From Massilia sp. Root335 (GTDB taxonomy: Bacteria > Pseudomonadota > Gammaproteobacteria > Burkholderiales > Burkholderiaceae_D): a stretch of DNA of 64,000 bases. The notes under the pieces were generated by a model. That model saw nothing but the letters and a program-made list of their open reading frames with translations. It searched no databases and was not told the DNA's origin. The position numbers and the translations under genes were made by a program. The number at the start of each line of letters is the position of its first letter. The first letter of the stretch is position 1. The DNA lies in contig NZ_LMCY01000012.1 of NCBI RefSeq assembly GCF_001425685.1, forward strand, positions 134,223 to 198,222. Direction: 5' to 3'. Positions 51,176 through 61,400 of the stretch are shown piece by piece.

Positions 51176-51256
51176 AGATACGTGCCCGGCATGACCGGGC
51201 CGGTGCGCGCCAGCTACCAGGAGCTCTGGCGCCGCAAGACCCTAAAGGAAAGACCC

Positions 51257-53827
51257 ATGGAAGTAACACGCGTACGGGCCCTGCGCGGCCCGAACCTCTG
51301 GAGCCATCACACGTCGATCGAGGCGATCGTCACCTGCGCACCCGAGGAAGAATCGATCGGCGCCCTGTCCGGTTTCGAGGCGCGCCTGCGCGCCCTGTTC
51401 CCCGACATCGGCGCGCTGCAGCCGACCGGCCATGACGACAAGATCCCGCTGGCCCACGTGCTGGAAGTCGCCGCGCTCGCCCTGCAGGCGCAGGCCGGCT
51501 GCCCCGTCACATTCAGCCGCACGACCGCCACGCTGGAGCGCGGGGTCTACCAGGTCGTCGTCGAATACAGCGAGGAAGACGTCGGCCGCCTGGCCATGCA
51601 ACTGGCCGAGCAGCTGTGCGCCGCGGCCCGCAACGACCAGCCGTTCGACCTCGACGGCGCGCTCAAGCAGCTCCGCGACCTCGACGAGGACGTGCGCCTC
51701 GGCCCGTCGACGGGTTCGATCGTGCACGCCGCCGTCGCGCGCGGCATCCCGTTCCGCCGCCTGACCGAGGGCAGCCTCGTGCAGTTCGGCTGGGGCAGCC
51801 GCCAGCGCCGCATACAGGCCGCCGAGATCGACGCCACCGGCGCCATCGCGGAATCGATCGCCCAGGACAAGGAACTGACCAAGACCCTGCTGAACGCCGC
51901 CGGCGTGCCCGTGCCGCTGGGCCGCAGCGTCGCCGACCCCGAGGACGCGTGGGCCGCCGCGCAGGAGATCGGCGTGCCGGTCGTGATCAAGCCCAAGGAC
52001 GGCAACCAGGGCAAGGGCGTGACCGTGAACGTCACGACGCGCGAACAGCTGGACGCGGGCTTTGCCGCCGCGTCCGAGTTCCGCGCCGAGATCATGGTCG
52101 AGAAATACCTGCCGGGCCACGACTACCGACTGCTCGTCGTCGGCAACCAGCTCGTCGCCGCCGCCCGCCGCGACCCGCCGCATGTCGTGGGCGACGGCGC
52201 GCACACCGTGCGCCAGCTCGTCGACATCGTCAACAAGGACCCGCGCCGCGGCGACGGCCACGCGACGTCGCTCACCAAGATCCGCTTCGACGACATCGCC
52301 CTGGCCTCGCTGGCCAAGCAGGGCTACGACGCCGACTCCGTGCCGCCGAAAGGCCAGCGGGTCACTCTGCGCAACAACGCGAACCTGTCGACGGGCGGCT
52401 CCGCCACCGATGTGACGGACGACGTCCACCCCGAAGTGGCGGCCCGCGCGATCGCGGCCGCGCACATGGTCGGCCTGGACATCTGCGGCGTCGACCTCGT
52501 GTGCGACAGCGTCCTGAAACCCATCGAGGAGCAAGGCGGCGGCATCGTCGAAGTGAACGCCGCGCCGGGCCTGCGCATGCACATCTCGCCGTCGTTCGGC
52601 AAGGGCCGCGCCGTCGGCGAAGCCATCATGGACACGCTGTACGCCCCGGGCGACGACGGCCGCATCCCGGTGGTCGCGGTGACGGGCACGAACGGCAAGA
52701 CCACCACCGTGCGCCTGATCGCGCACCTGCTCGCGAGCTCGGGCCTGCGCACCGGCATGACGAACACGGACGGCGTGTACATCCAGGGCCGCCGCATCGA
52801 CAGCGGCGACTGCAGCGGCCCGCGCAGCGCGCGCAACGTGCTGCTGCACCCGGACGTCGACGCGGCCGTGTTCGAGACGGCGCGCGGCGGCATGCTGCGC
52901 GAGGGTCTGGCATTCGATCGCTGCCAGGTCGGCGTCGTCACCAACATCGGTGCCGGCGACCACCTGGGCCTGAACTACATCACCACGCTGGAAGACCTCG
53001 CGGTACTCAAGCGCGTGATCATCCAGAACGTGGCCCCCGGCGGCATGGCCGTGCTGAACGCGGCCGACCCGATCGTCGCGAGCATGGCCGAAAACACGAA
53101 AGGCGACGTCACCTATTTCGCGCAGGACCCGTCGCTGCCGACCATGCAGAAGCACCGCGCGCAGGGCCGCCGCATCGTCTACGTCAAGGACGGCCACCTC
53201 GTCGCGGCGCAGGGCAAGAAGGAAGAGCGCATCCCGCTGGTCGAGGTGCCCATCACCCGCGGCGGCGCGGTCGGCTTCCAGGTCGAGAACGTGATGGCCT
53301 CCGTGGCCGCCGCGTGGGCCGTCGGCATCACATGGGACGCGATCCGCCTGGGTCTGAAAACCTTCGTCGGCGAAAGCGACAACGCGCCGGGCCGCTTCAA
53401 TGTGTTCGACTACCGCGGCGCGACGGTCATCGCCGACTACGGCCACAATCCGGACGCGATCCAGGCCCTGGTGAACGCCGTCGAATCGATGCCGGCCAAG
53501 CGCCGCTCGGTCGTGATCTCCGGCGCCGGCGACCGCCGCGACGAGGACATCCGCGACCAGACCCGCATCCTCGGCAAAGCCTTCGACGACGTGCTGCTGT
53601 ACGAAGACCAGTGCCAGCGCGGCCGCTCGGAGGGCGAAGTCGTCGCCCTGCTGCGCGAGGGTCTCGCCGGCGCCACCCGCACGACGCACGTCGACGAGAT
53701 CAAGGGCGAATTCGTCGCCATCGACCAGGCGCTGGCGCGGTTGCAGCCGGGCGACCTGTCCCTGATCCTGATCGACCAGGTCGACGAGGCGCTGGCGCAT
53801 ATCACCAAGCGGGTGAAGGAAGGCTGA
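51257..53827 (+). CDS. cphA: Cyanophycin synthetase
   Basis: CphA makes multi-L-arginyl-poly-L-aspartate, a nitrogen and carbon reserve, by alternately adding Asp to the backbone and Arg to its side chain. The 856-residue enzyme has the N-terminal domain, an ATP-grasp domain (Lys245 and Lys247 in IKPKDGNQGKG) that adds Asp, and a Mur-ligase-like domain with an intact P-loop Thr478-Lys481 (GTNGKTTT) that adds Arg, ending with YGHNPDAI and SGAGDRRD. The start ATG at 51257 follows AAAGGAAAG. A terminator at 53850 closes the cphA2-cphA unit. Confidence 0.97.
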   Translation: MEVTRVRALRGPNLWSHHTSIEAIVTCAPEEESIGALSGFEARLRALFPDIGALQPTGHDDKIPLAHVLEVAALALQAQAGCPVTFSRTTATLERGVYQVVVEYSEEDVGRLAMQLAEQLCAAARNDQPFDLDGALKQLRDLDEDVRLGPSTGSIVHAAVARGIPFRRLTEGSLVQFGWGSRQRRIQAAEIDATGAIAESIAQDKELTKTLLNAAGVPVPLGRSVADPEDAWAAAQEIGVPVVIKPKDGNQGKGVTVNVTTREQLDAGFAAASEFRAEIMVEKYLPGHDYRLLVVGNQLVAAARRDPPHVVGDGAHTVRQLVDIVNKDPRRGDGHATSLTKIRFDDIALASLAKQGYDADSVPPKGQRVTLRNNANLSTGGSATDVTDDVHPEVAARAIAAAHMVGLDICGVDLVCDSVLKPIEEQGGGIVEVNAAPGLRMHISPSFGKGRAVGEAIMDTLYAPGDDGRIPVVAVTGTNGKTTTVRLIAHLLASSGLRTGMTNTDGVYIQGRRIDSGDCSGPRSARNVLLHPDVDAAVFETARGGMLREGLAFDRCQVGVVTNIGAGDHLGLNYITTLEDLAVLKRVIIQNVAPGGMAVLNAADPIVASMAENTKGDVTYFAQDPSLPTMQKHRAQGRRIVYVKDGHLVAAQGKKEERIPLVEVPITRGGAVGFQVENVMASVAAAWAVGITWDAIRLGLKTFVGESDNAPGRFNVFDYRGATVIADYGHNPDAIQALVNAVESMPAKRRSVVISGAGDRRDEDIRDQTRILGKAFDDVLLYEDQCQRGRSEGEVVALLREGLAGATRTTHVDEIKGEFVAIDQALARLQPGDLSLILIDQVDEALAHITKRVKEG

Positions 53828-53849
53828 CGTAGGCTTCGCGCTGTTCCGG

Positions 53850-53881
53850 AACGGGCGCCGCGTGCGCCCGTTTTGCTTTTT
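53850..53881 (+). terminator. Rho-independent terminator after cphA
   Basis: A 9-bp perfect stem (53850-53858 with 53864-53872) has a 5-base loop. It is followed by T-rich sequence (TTTTGCTTTTT). It lies 22 bp past the cphA stop. Confidence 0.85.
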
Positions 53882-54015
53882 GTTGGTGCCGCTCAGAAAC
53901 GTGGAGGGCCGCGCACGCTACGTTAGTCAGCGAACGTGCTCTGAGCAACATCTGGCATACCATGGGTGATCGTGGCCAGGTGTGATTACCTGCCATTCAA
54001 GCGAGCGGTGCAACC

Positions 54016-54378
54016 ATGACGATCGACAAGGACACGCAACATCAGCCCGTACCGGCCCCCGAGATGCCGTTCCGGCGCCTGCTCTACCGGTTCCTGTTCT
54101 TCGACTGGCTGTTCCACGACGTCAGCGCCGCGCGCGACCGCTTCGAACGGCACGCCGCGCACCAGCACAACCGCAGGATGAGCCGCTACCTGCCCGTGTA
54201 CCTGCGGCGCTGGTCGTTCCTGACCGCGTTCGATTTCGCGCTGGGCATCCTGTTCGAGAAAGTCCTGCAGGCGGGGTTGCTGTCGGCCTGGTTTTTTACC
54301 TGGTCGTGCGTGACCTTTACCGGCATGGTCGTCATCACGGTGGCGTGGCTCATCCTGAATCATGCGCGGTTCTCCTGA
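54016..54378 (+). CDS. Hypothetical small membrane protein
   Basis: A 120-residue product with a soluble, Arg/His-rich N-terminal half (DRFERHAAHQHNRRM) and two hydrophobic spans near residues 70-92 and 95-113. No family recognised. It follows the cphA terminator, so it has its own promoter. A GCGAGCGG stretch precedes the ATG as a weak ribosome site. Confidence 0.6.
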   Translation: MTIDKDTQHQPVPAPEMPFRRLLYRFLFFDWLFHDVSAARDRFERHAAHQHNRRMSRYLPVYLRRWSFLTAFDFALGILFEKVLQAGLLSAWFFTWSCVTFTGMVVITVAWLILNHARFS

Positions 54379-54451
54379 ATTTGATGTTCGGTAAGTTGCC
54401 GCTGTGCAATTGCGCGACGATAGAGTCCGCAACCACCATGAGGAGGACGAC

Positions 54452-54664
54452 ATGACTTACCGATGGATCGACGACCAGGGCTTGCTGAAGAAAATGCTGG
54501 GTGAACGGCGGATCGACCGCTGGACGGCCGATAACGTGCAGGACGCCTTGCGCGCGCGCGGGGTGCACGCGGCGGCGCGGGCGATGGAGTACCGGCGGGT
54601 GCGGATGGAAACGGCGCTCAGGGTGCTGGCAATGGCTAAAAGCCGGCGATCCACCTCCACCTGA
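54452..54664 (+). CDS. Hypothetical 70-residue basic protein
   Basis: A strong GAGGAGGA site precedes the ATG at 54452. The product is soluble, helical and Arg-rich (MTYRWIDDQGLLKKMLGERR). No family recognised. Its last codons overlap the possible fucosidase fragment in another frame. Confidence 0.5.
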   Translation: MTYRWIDDQGLLKKMLGERRIDRWTADNVQDALRARGVHAAARAMEYRRVRMETALRVLAMAKSRRSTST

Positions 54665-54825
54665 CGGCGCGGATGGTTCCCGCGCCCGGCAGTACGCTCA
54701 AGATCACGTCGCTCGGCTCGCGCGAGAACCTGCTCGGCAAACCGGTCACCGCGGTGCCCCTGGTCGGCCACGAGGGCGCTCCGATGCCGATGCCGTGGCG
54801 GCTTGGCACCGCTTGGCTGGTGTAG
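54640..54825 (+). pseudogene. Possible C-terminal fragment of a GH29-type alpha-L-fucosidase
   Basis: A 61-codon frame starting after a TAA contains AIHLHLTARM, PGSTLKITSLGS and LLGKPVTAVPLVGHEGA, which reads like the C-terminal beta-domain of GH29 fucosidases. No catalytic part remains. The similarity is by eye and weak, but the location beside other broken glycosidase genes fits. Confidence 0.3.
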
Positions 54826-55464
54826 ATCAGTCATCGAGCCTCAAGCGTTCGCCGATCGCGCGGGCGTTCTCATTGCCGCTCACTGCGAACGGCAGGTCGT
54901 CATGCACCCGGGCGTTGCCGCGGTCGCCGGGTGCACCCGCTCCCCTGGCCTCGGCCACCGCGTCGCATTCCCGAAAACGAGCAATTCCAAAACAAGAATT
55001 GGCTGCCTCCCCCTGTCAAAAGAAAAATGGCTACGCGCATTGGCGATTTTGAAAATTGCGGCGTACACGGGGAGCGCGCAGAATGTAGCGCATCCTCTGG
55101 TGACCATTCGTGCGACATCGCGCCATGCCAGGCGCACTCTTGCCGGCACCGGCCTTGGCCGGCAGCGGCTCGCCACCCGTGCCCGGGCCCCTAAGGCAAC
55201 GCCGACGCCGCCAATCGTCATCCCGGATCCCGCCGTTCCGCCAGCCCCGACGCAGGCGTCCGGCCTCTACAACCACGGCCAGGACTTTGCCGCCGACAGA
55301 CGCCTGGTGCCGCCGCCGCGGAGAAGCGATGCTGCAGGACCTTTTGCAGTCGTTTGTCAGGCGTCCTCGGACCGCCACGCACGATGGCAGCCGTGTTACA
55401 CGTCGACTGAACGGGCGCCACGCGGCCTCGATCTCGCCGAACTCTCAATTTATTCTTTTATCCC
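54826..55464. other. Degenerate region before the GH43 gene
   Basis: About 640 bp with no supported gene. Several frames are open because of high GC but show no family. From about 55400 the composition shifts toward AT and the GH43 gene starts. It is probably decayed coding sequence. Confidence 0.4.
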
Positions 55465-57021
55465 ATGAAAAATAAGCTTAGCCTCATTTTAGCGTTGCTG
55501 GTCTTGCCAGTTCAGGGCGTGGCTTTGGCGCAAGCGCAAAACCCCTTGATTTTTGCCGATGTGCCAGATATGTCCATGATCAGGGTTGGCAATAATTATT
55601 ATATGAGCAGCACGACCATGCACATGAATCCGGGTGTGCCCATCATGAAATCAACCGATCTCGTCAATTGGAAGATGATCAATTATGCCGATGAGAAGTT
55701 GGCAGACATGCCGGAGCTGAATTTAACAGAAGGCAAAAACGCATACAGCAGGGGCACCTGGGCCAGCAGTCTGCGCTTCCATAAGGGCATGTATTACGTC
55801 ACCACGTTTTCATACACCACGGGTAAGACCTATATTTTCAGGACCCGGGACATTGAAAAAGGAAACTGGAAGCGGACATCCTTCGAGCCAGCGTATCATG
55901 ACAATTCGCTGGTTTTCGACAATGGCAAAGCCTACTTGATTCATGGCGCCGAAAATCTGAAGATTGTTGAATTGAAGGATGACCTGACGGGAGTGAAGCC
56001 GGGCGTTCCCGAGAAAGTTCTCATCGAAAATGCCAGTGCCCCGACAGGAAAGGAAATAGGCCTTAACGCGGAAGGATCCCAGCTATTTAAAATAAACGGG
56101 AAGTATTATTTGTTTAACATATGCGCGCCACGCGGGGGAATGCGGACTGTCCTGATACATCGGGCAGACAGTCTCGACGGCCCGTGGGAAGGACGAGTTG
56201 CTTTCCAGGACAGAGGAATTGCCCAAGGCGGACTGATCGACACTCCTGATGGGCGCTGGTTCGCTTATCTTTTCCGCGATTATGGGTCAGTCGGTCGCAT
56301 TCCTTATCTGGTGCCGGTCAAGTGGGAAGACGGATGGCCTGTATTGGGAGAAAACGGGAAGGCCCCGGACAAGCTGGACCTGCCGGCCAGCACGGGTTTG
56401 ATTCCGAATCTGGTTGCCTCCGATGAATTCGATCGCAAGGCAGGACAGGCAGCATTGCCTTTGGTCTGGCAATGGAACCATAATCCGGATAATAAACTCT
56501 GGTCGGTACGGGAAAGAAAGGGATATCTCCGGCTGAAGACAGCCCGGATCGACACCTCATTTGTACAGGCAAGGAATACGCTTACCCAGCGCACGATCGG
56601 CCCGGCGAGCACCGGCTCCACCCTGGTGGATGTTTCCAGAATCAAGGAAGGCGATTTCGCGGGACTCAGCGCCTTCCAGAAGAATTTCGGACAGGTTGGC
56701 GTCAAGCTCGAAAACGGGCAAAAATGGATCGTCATGGTCAACGCCGCCTCCGATAAACCGGTGGAGGTACAGCGGATTCCTCTGACACAAAATCAAGTCT
56801 ATCTAAAGGTCGATTGCGATTTTACCGATCTGAAAGACCAGGCCACCTTTGCGTACAGCCTGGATGGAAAGGCGTGGAATCGGATCGGCGACACGTTGAA
56901 AATGACCTACGCCATCCCGCATTTTATGGGCTATCGCTTTGCATTATTCAACTATTCAACGAAAAATCCTGGCGGATATGCAGATTTTGATTGGTTTCGA
57001 ATCAAATACAAAGATAAATGA
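55465..57021 (+). CDS. Secreted GH43-family glycoside hydrolase (subfamily 12-like)
   Basis: This 518-residue protein has a signal peptide (about 1-24, ALAQA) and a five-bladed GH43 domain. The catalytic base is Asp35 (VPDMSMIRVG), with a pKa-modulating Asp in YHDNSLVFD and the general acid Glu in NAEGSQLF. A C-terminal beta-sandwich follows (FDRKAGQAALPLVWQWNHN). Such enzymes remove arabinose or xylose side groups from arabinoxylan or arabinan. Codon use and base composition are clearly more AT-rich than most neighbours, which suggests recent transfer. It is flanked by broken glycosidase genes but itself is intact. Confidence 0.85.
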   Translation: MKNKLSLILALLVLPVQGVALAQAQNPLIFADVPDMSMIRVGNNYYMSSTTMHMNPGVPIMKSTDLVNWKMINYADEKLADMPELNLTEGKNAYSRGTWASSLRFHKGMYYVTTFSYTTGKTYIFRTRDIEKGNWKRTSFEPAYHDNSLVFDNGKAYLIHGAENLKIVELKDDLTGVKPGVPEKVLIENASAPTGKEIGLNAEGSQLFKINGKYYLFNICAPRGGMRTVLIHRADSLDGPWEGRVAFQDRGIAQGGLIDTPDGRWFAYLFRDYGSVGRIPYLVPVKWEDGWPVLGENGKAPDKLDLPASTGLIPNLVASDEFDRKAGQAALPLVWQWNHNPDNKLWSVRERKGYLRLKTARIDTSFVQARNTLTQRTIGPASTGSTLVDVSRIKEGDFAGLSAFQKNFGQVGVKLENGQKWIVMVNAASDKPVEVQRIPLTQNQVYLKVDCDFTDLKDQATFAYSLDGKAWNRIGDTLKMTYAIPHFMGYRFALFNYSTKNPGGYADFDWFRIKYKDK

Positions 57022-57084
57022 TGAGCCTCCTGCAAAACCTCATTGTTCTTTAGGATTTACTCGCGGGAGCGGCAATGAACATGA

Positions 57085-58300
57085 AATTTCAACGCGCGCT
57101 ACCTCGAGTCACTGAACTGCGACCGCCTGTTGCACAAGTTCCGGAAAAATGCGGGACTGGAACCGAAGGCGCCGGTGTACGGCGGATGGGAGGCGGAGCG
57201 GCTTTGCCCAGGACACACCCTGGGTCATTTTTTGAGCGCCTGCTCGATGTCTTGGGCGTCCACCGGACGGGAGGGCTGCGCGCCAGGATAGACTACGTCG
57301 TCAGCGAGCCCCACGCCTGACAGGAAGCGGCGCATGGCGGCCTGGTATGCGGCTTCCCCGATGGCGATACGCAACTGCGCAATTGTCTGGCCGGCCGGCC
57401 CGTCGTTGGCGTGCCCTGGTACACGCTGCACAAGTTGATGGCCGGGCTGCGCGACGCATTCCTGCTCCGGCAGAATGCCCAGGCGCTCGCGGTCCTGGTG
57501 CGGATCGCCGACTGGGTCGACGAGGCCGCGCGGCCAGTCGACGAGCCGCGCTTCCAGAAGATGCTCGAGCCGGAGCACGGCGGCATGAGCGAAGTGCTGG
57601 CGGACCTGCACGCGCTGACCGGGGAGACGCGCTACCTGCGCCTGGCCGAGCGCTTCAGCCACCAGGCACTGCTGGCGCCGCTTGCCGAAGCGGCGCGACA
57701 CGCTCGACGGCTTGCACGCCAACACGCAGATTCCGAAAGTAATCGGATTCGCCCGGCTGCACAGCCTCACGGGACAGGCGCACTACCGGCAGGCCGCGCG
57801 CTACTTCTGGCGCACCGTGGTCGAGCAGCGCTCATTTGCGACGGGGGGACATGGCGACGGCGAGCATTTCTTTCCGCCCGCCGAGGTCGAAAAGCATCTG
57901 GCCTCGGCCCAGACCATGGAAACCTGTTGCACCTACAATATGCTGCGCCTGACGCAAGCCTTGTTCGCCGAGCAACCATCGGCCGCCTACGCCGACTATT
58001 ACGAACGTGCATTGTTCAACGGCATCCTCGCGTCCCAGGATCCGGACAGTGGCATGTTGACCTACTTCCAGGCCACCCGGCGCACCTTTCCGAAGCTCTA
58101 CTGCGCACATGAGCATTCGCTCTTCTGCTGTACCGGCACGGGTATGGAAAATCACGCCAAGCACGGCGATTCCATCTATTTCCACGATCGGGATGTATTG
58201 GATGTGAGCGGGCCGGGCCTGGGCGATGGGTACGAACTGCTGCCGCTCCATAAAATCGCGCACGGCTACTACGACTTGTATTGGCGGTCGGCTGACGCGT
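57085..58300 (+). pseudogene. GH127 (beta-L-arabinofuranosidase-type) pseudogene
   Basis: Homology runs through three frames: NARYLESLNCDRLLHKFRKN and GHTLGHFLSAC near 57085-57220; RARIDYVVSE, then, past an in-frame TGA near 57316, GLVCGFPDGDTQL and VPWYTLHKLMAGLRDAFLL; then, shifted near 57690, LHANTQIPKVIGFARL and METCCTYNMLRLT. The CCTGTGMENHAKHGDSIYF motif, with zinc/catalytic cysteines, is kept. After it the sequence jumps to YELLPLHKIAHGYYDLYW, which is the end of the catalytic domain, so a middle stretch is deleted. At least two frameshifts, one stop and one deletion: not functional. Confidence 0.85.
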
Positions 58301-58358
58301 CCTGCGGCGTCCTTCAGATTCCGCCTTGCGGAGCGCTTCACGCCATGCCTGGCGCAAC

Positions 58359-58388
58359 GAAAAAAGCCAGTCCGAACCGGACTGGCTT
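58359..58388 (-). terminator. Terminator of the TonB-receptor gene
   Basis: A 10-bp perfect stem (58364-58373 with 58379-58388) has a 5-base loop. On the minus strand it is followed by TTTTTT. It lies 50 bp past the receptor stop. Confidence 0.85.
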
Positions 58389-58437
58389 GTCGACGAAGAG
58401 GCCGGGGCGGCCCCGCGAGCGGGACCGCCTTTGCGCT

Positions 58438-61400
58438 TTAGTACGTGTAGCGCAGGCTCAGGCGGTAGCTGCGGCCTGGCTCGAACCAGGCGCGGGCCAT
58501 GGTGCCGATGCCTTGTTGCTGCGTCTGGCGCACGACCATGTCCGTCAGGTTGCTCGCCGAGAAGTTGCCTGAGATGCGCTCGTTGAACCTGTAATCCAGG
58601 CCAAAGTCCAGCTGGCCCGTCGCTTCCTGCCAGGTCGGCAGGCCGAAGCCCACGTCCGTCGGTGCCACGCCTCCGTTCGCGGCGGCGCGGGCCGGATCGG
58701 CGCTCGTGGCGTTATCGCCGCCCGTGCCGTTCGCACCCACGCCCTGCAGGAAGCGGCTGCGCCAGCTATAGGCCAGGCGTGCCGACAGCGGGCCGCGGTC
58801 ATACAGGAACATCAGGTTGTACGCGTTCTTCGACAGGTACTGGATCGGCATCGACGTGAACGGCAGACCGTTGGTGTCGCAACCATACAAGCTCAGCGAG
58901 GCGTTGTTGAACGATCCGTTCGCCGGGCAATACTTCTGGGTGAACGGATGGTACAGGTCCTGCTTGCTGTCGATGTACGTGTAGTTCGCCGAGATGCCGA
59001 AGCCCTTGGCCCAGTCCGGCAGCATATGGGCCAGCGCCGGCACATTGTTGAGATAGGTCTGGCCCGCCAGTTCCAGGCCCGTCACCGAACCCTTGGCGAC
59101 GTTGTCCGGCCCCGTGATCAGGAACGTCTGATCGTTGCCGGCCAGGTCCTTGTAGCTCCGGGTGAACGCCGTGTTCAGGATGATGTCACGCACGTTCTTG
59201 CGGAACAGGGCCAGGGTCAGCGACGAACCGCTGCCCGGATACCATTCGAGCGTCCAGTCGAAGTTGTTGGAGCGGATCGGCTTCAGGTTGGCGTTACCCC
59301 TGTCGTTGCCCGTGTAGTTGATGCTCTTGATGACGTTACTGTCTGCGCCGGTGCCCATCGTGATGTTCTGGTTCAGCGTGATGTACTCGTTCAGGTTGTT
59401 GAACGGCGGACGGTACATCGACTTGGCGAACGCGAAGCGGGTTTGCAGCTTGTCGGTCAGGTCGGCCTTCAGGTTCAGGCTGGGCAGCACATCGACGTAC
59501 TGCTGCGACGCATTCACCGGATCCTTGATCTTGCCGAAGCGCGGGATCACTTCCGACGTGTTCGAGCCATACGACGGATCGAAGATCGTGAAGCCGTGGG
59601 CCTCGCTACGCGTGTGGATCACGCGCACGCCGAGATTGCCCTCGACGGGGAAGCGCAAGTTGTCGAAGCCGAAGCGCAGTTGCCCGTAGCCGGCCTCGGT
59701 ACGTTCCTGCTGGCGGCTGGTCTGGGCCGGATCGTCATTGTAGGCCAGCGGTTTCCAGCTGCCATCCGCGTTCGAGCAATCGTTGTTGGTGCCATAGTAT
59801 GCGTTGGCGTCCTGGCACTGCATCAACATGTACGGTTTGATCAGCGCATTATTGGCCAGGTTGCGGACAAAGGCCGGGTCCGGCACTACCATCGTCGGCA
59901 CTTGGGGAACCTTGCCGTTGAAGAAGGTCGGGAAGTTGTACTGGGTCGTCTTGACCAGGTCGCCGTAGCGCGGGTCGCTGAAGTAACTGTTGTTGGGGCG
60001 TGATTGCCAACCCTTGTCCCCAACGAGGGGCAGCGTGCCCGGAACCTTCGTCTGGTTGATGGCCCATGGCTCGGAAATGCTCTTCCAGCCGCCGTTGCCG
60101 GAGCTGGCGTCGACGCGGACCGCCGTACGCTTGGTCAGGCGCACGCCGAAGCGCAGGTCGCGCAGCACCTCGTCGTCGAAGCGGAAACGTGCGTCAGTCT
60201 TCCAGGCATACAGGTCGCCCTTCGCCTTGGTCGTCGACGGCATCACGAAGCCCATGTAGTAGTTGTCGCGATTCGCCAGGAAGGCGCGGGAGTTGTCGTC
60301 GAACGTCACCTTCGGCAGATTGCCCGACAAGTCGATGCCCAAGCTCGGCACGAACGTGCCCAGGGTCATGACGTTGCCTTCGGCGCTGTTCGTCGCATGC
60401 ACCCACTGCATGTCGTTCTGGACCGCCCAGCGGTCGTTGATGGTCCACTTGAAGTTCCAGGCGATTTCGCGCGTCTGCGACCTGTTGGTGTCGAAGCCGC
60501 TGTCCGACTGGTAGCCCAGGCCGCCGGCCGCGAAGTTGTTCGCGCCCAGGCCGCCGGTCGGGTAGGTGTAGGTCGCCTTTTGCAGCACGCCGTTCTGGTT
60601 GAACTCCGGATCGAGTGGCTTGACCAGGTACGGCGACTCGACGGCCGTGAACGTGGCGTTCTCGGTGTTGGCCGACTTGTAACCGGAGTGGAAGTACGTC
60701 AGGGCCGATTCCATGCCGTTGTTCTTCCACTGCAACGCGCCATAGACACCGGCACGGTCGTTCTGGCTCGTGTTGGTGCGGAAAGACGCGGACTTCGGTA
60801 TCCAGACGGTCTGGCCGGCCACGAGGTCGGTGCGCGGGAAATACGCATCCACCTGGACCGTATCGTTGTGGGAATTCGTGCGGTTGGCCGACAGGTCGAT
60901 CAGCGCGCCCCATTGCCCGGTGCGGGTATGCCAGCGCTTCGACACCAGAGCCGACACGCCCGGCGACTTCTTGCTGCCCAGGGCGTTGTAGTTGCCGTTC
61001 GCCGACAGGGCGACCTTGCTGTCCTTGTAGTCGAACGGCAGCGCGGTACGCAGATCCACCTGGCCGCTGACGCCGCCTTCGACCAGCTCGGCGGGCGGAT
61101 TCTTGTGCACGACCACGGCGGACATGAGTTCCGGCGGTATGTCGCCCCAGCTCAGTTCACGGCCCGGATAGCCGGCCGAGAAGGATTCGCGGCCGTTCAG
61201 CGTGGACGAACCCCAGGTCAGGCCACGCACCGAGATGCCCGACCCTTCGACCGAGAAGTGTTCCGGGTCGCCGCGCGAACGGTTGCGGTCGATCGTGACA
61301 CCCGCGACGCGCTGCAGCACCTCGGTGATCGACTTGTCCGGCAGCTTGCCCGCTTCTTCCGCAACGACGGCGTCGATGACTTCGTCGGCGTACTGCTTGA

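Noticed and set aside
54840..54980. A minus-strand frame reading DDLPFAVSGNENARAIGERL.
   Set aside because: It looks protein-like over a short stretch but has no start, no family I can name and no neighbouring support.
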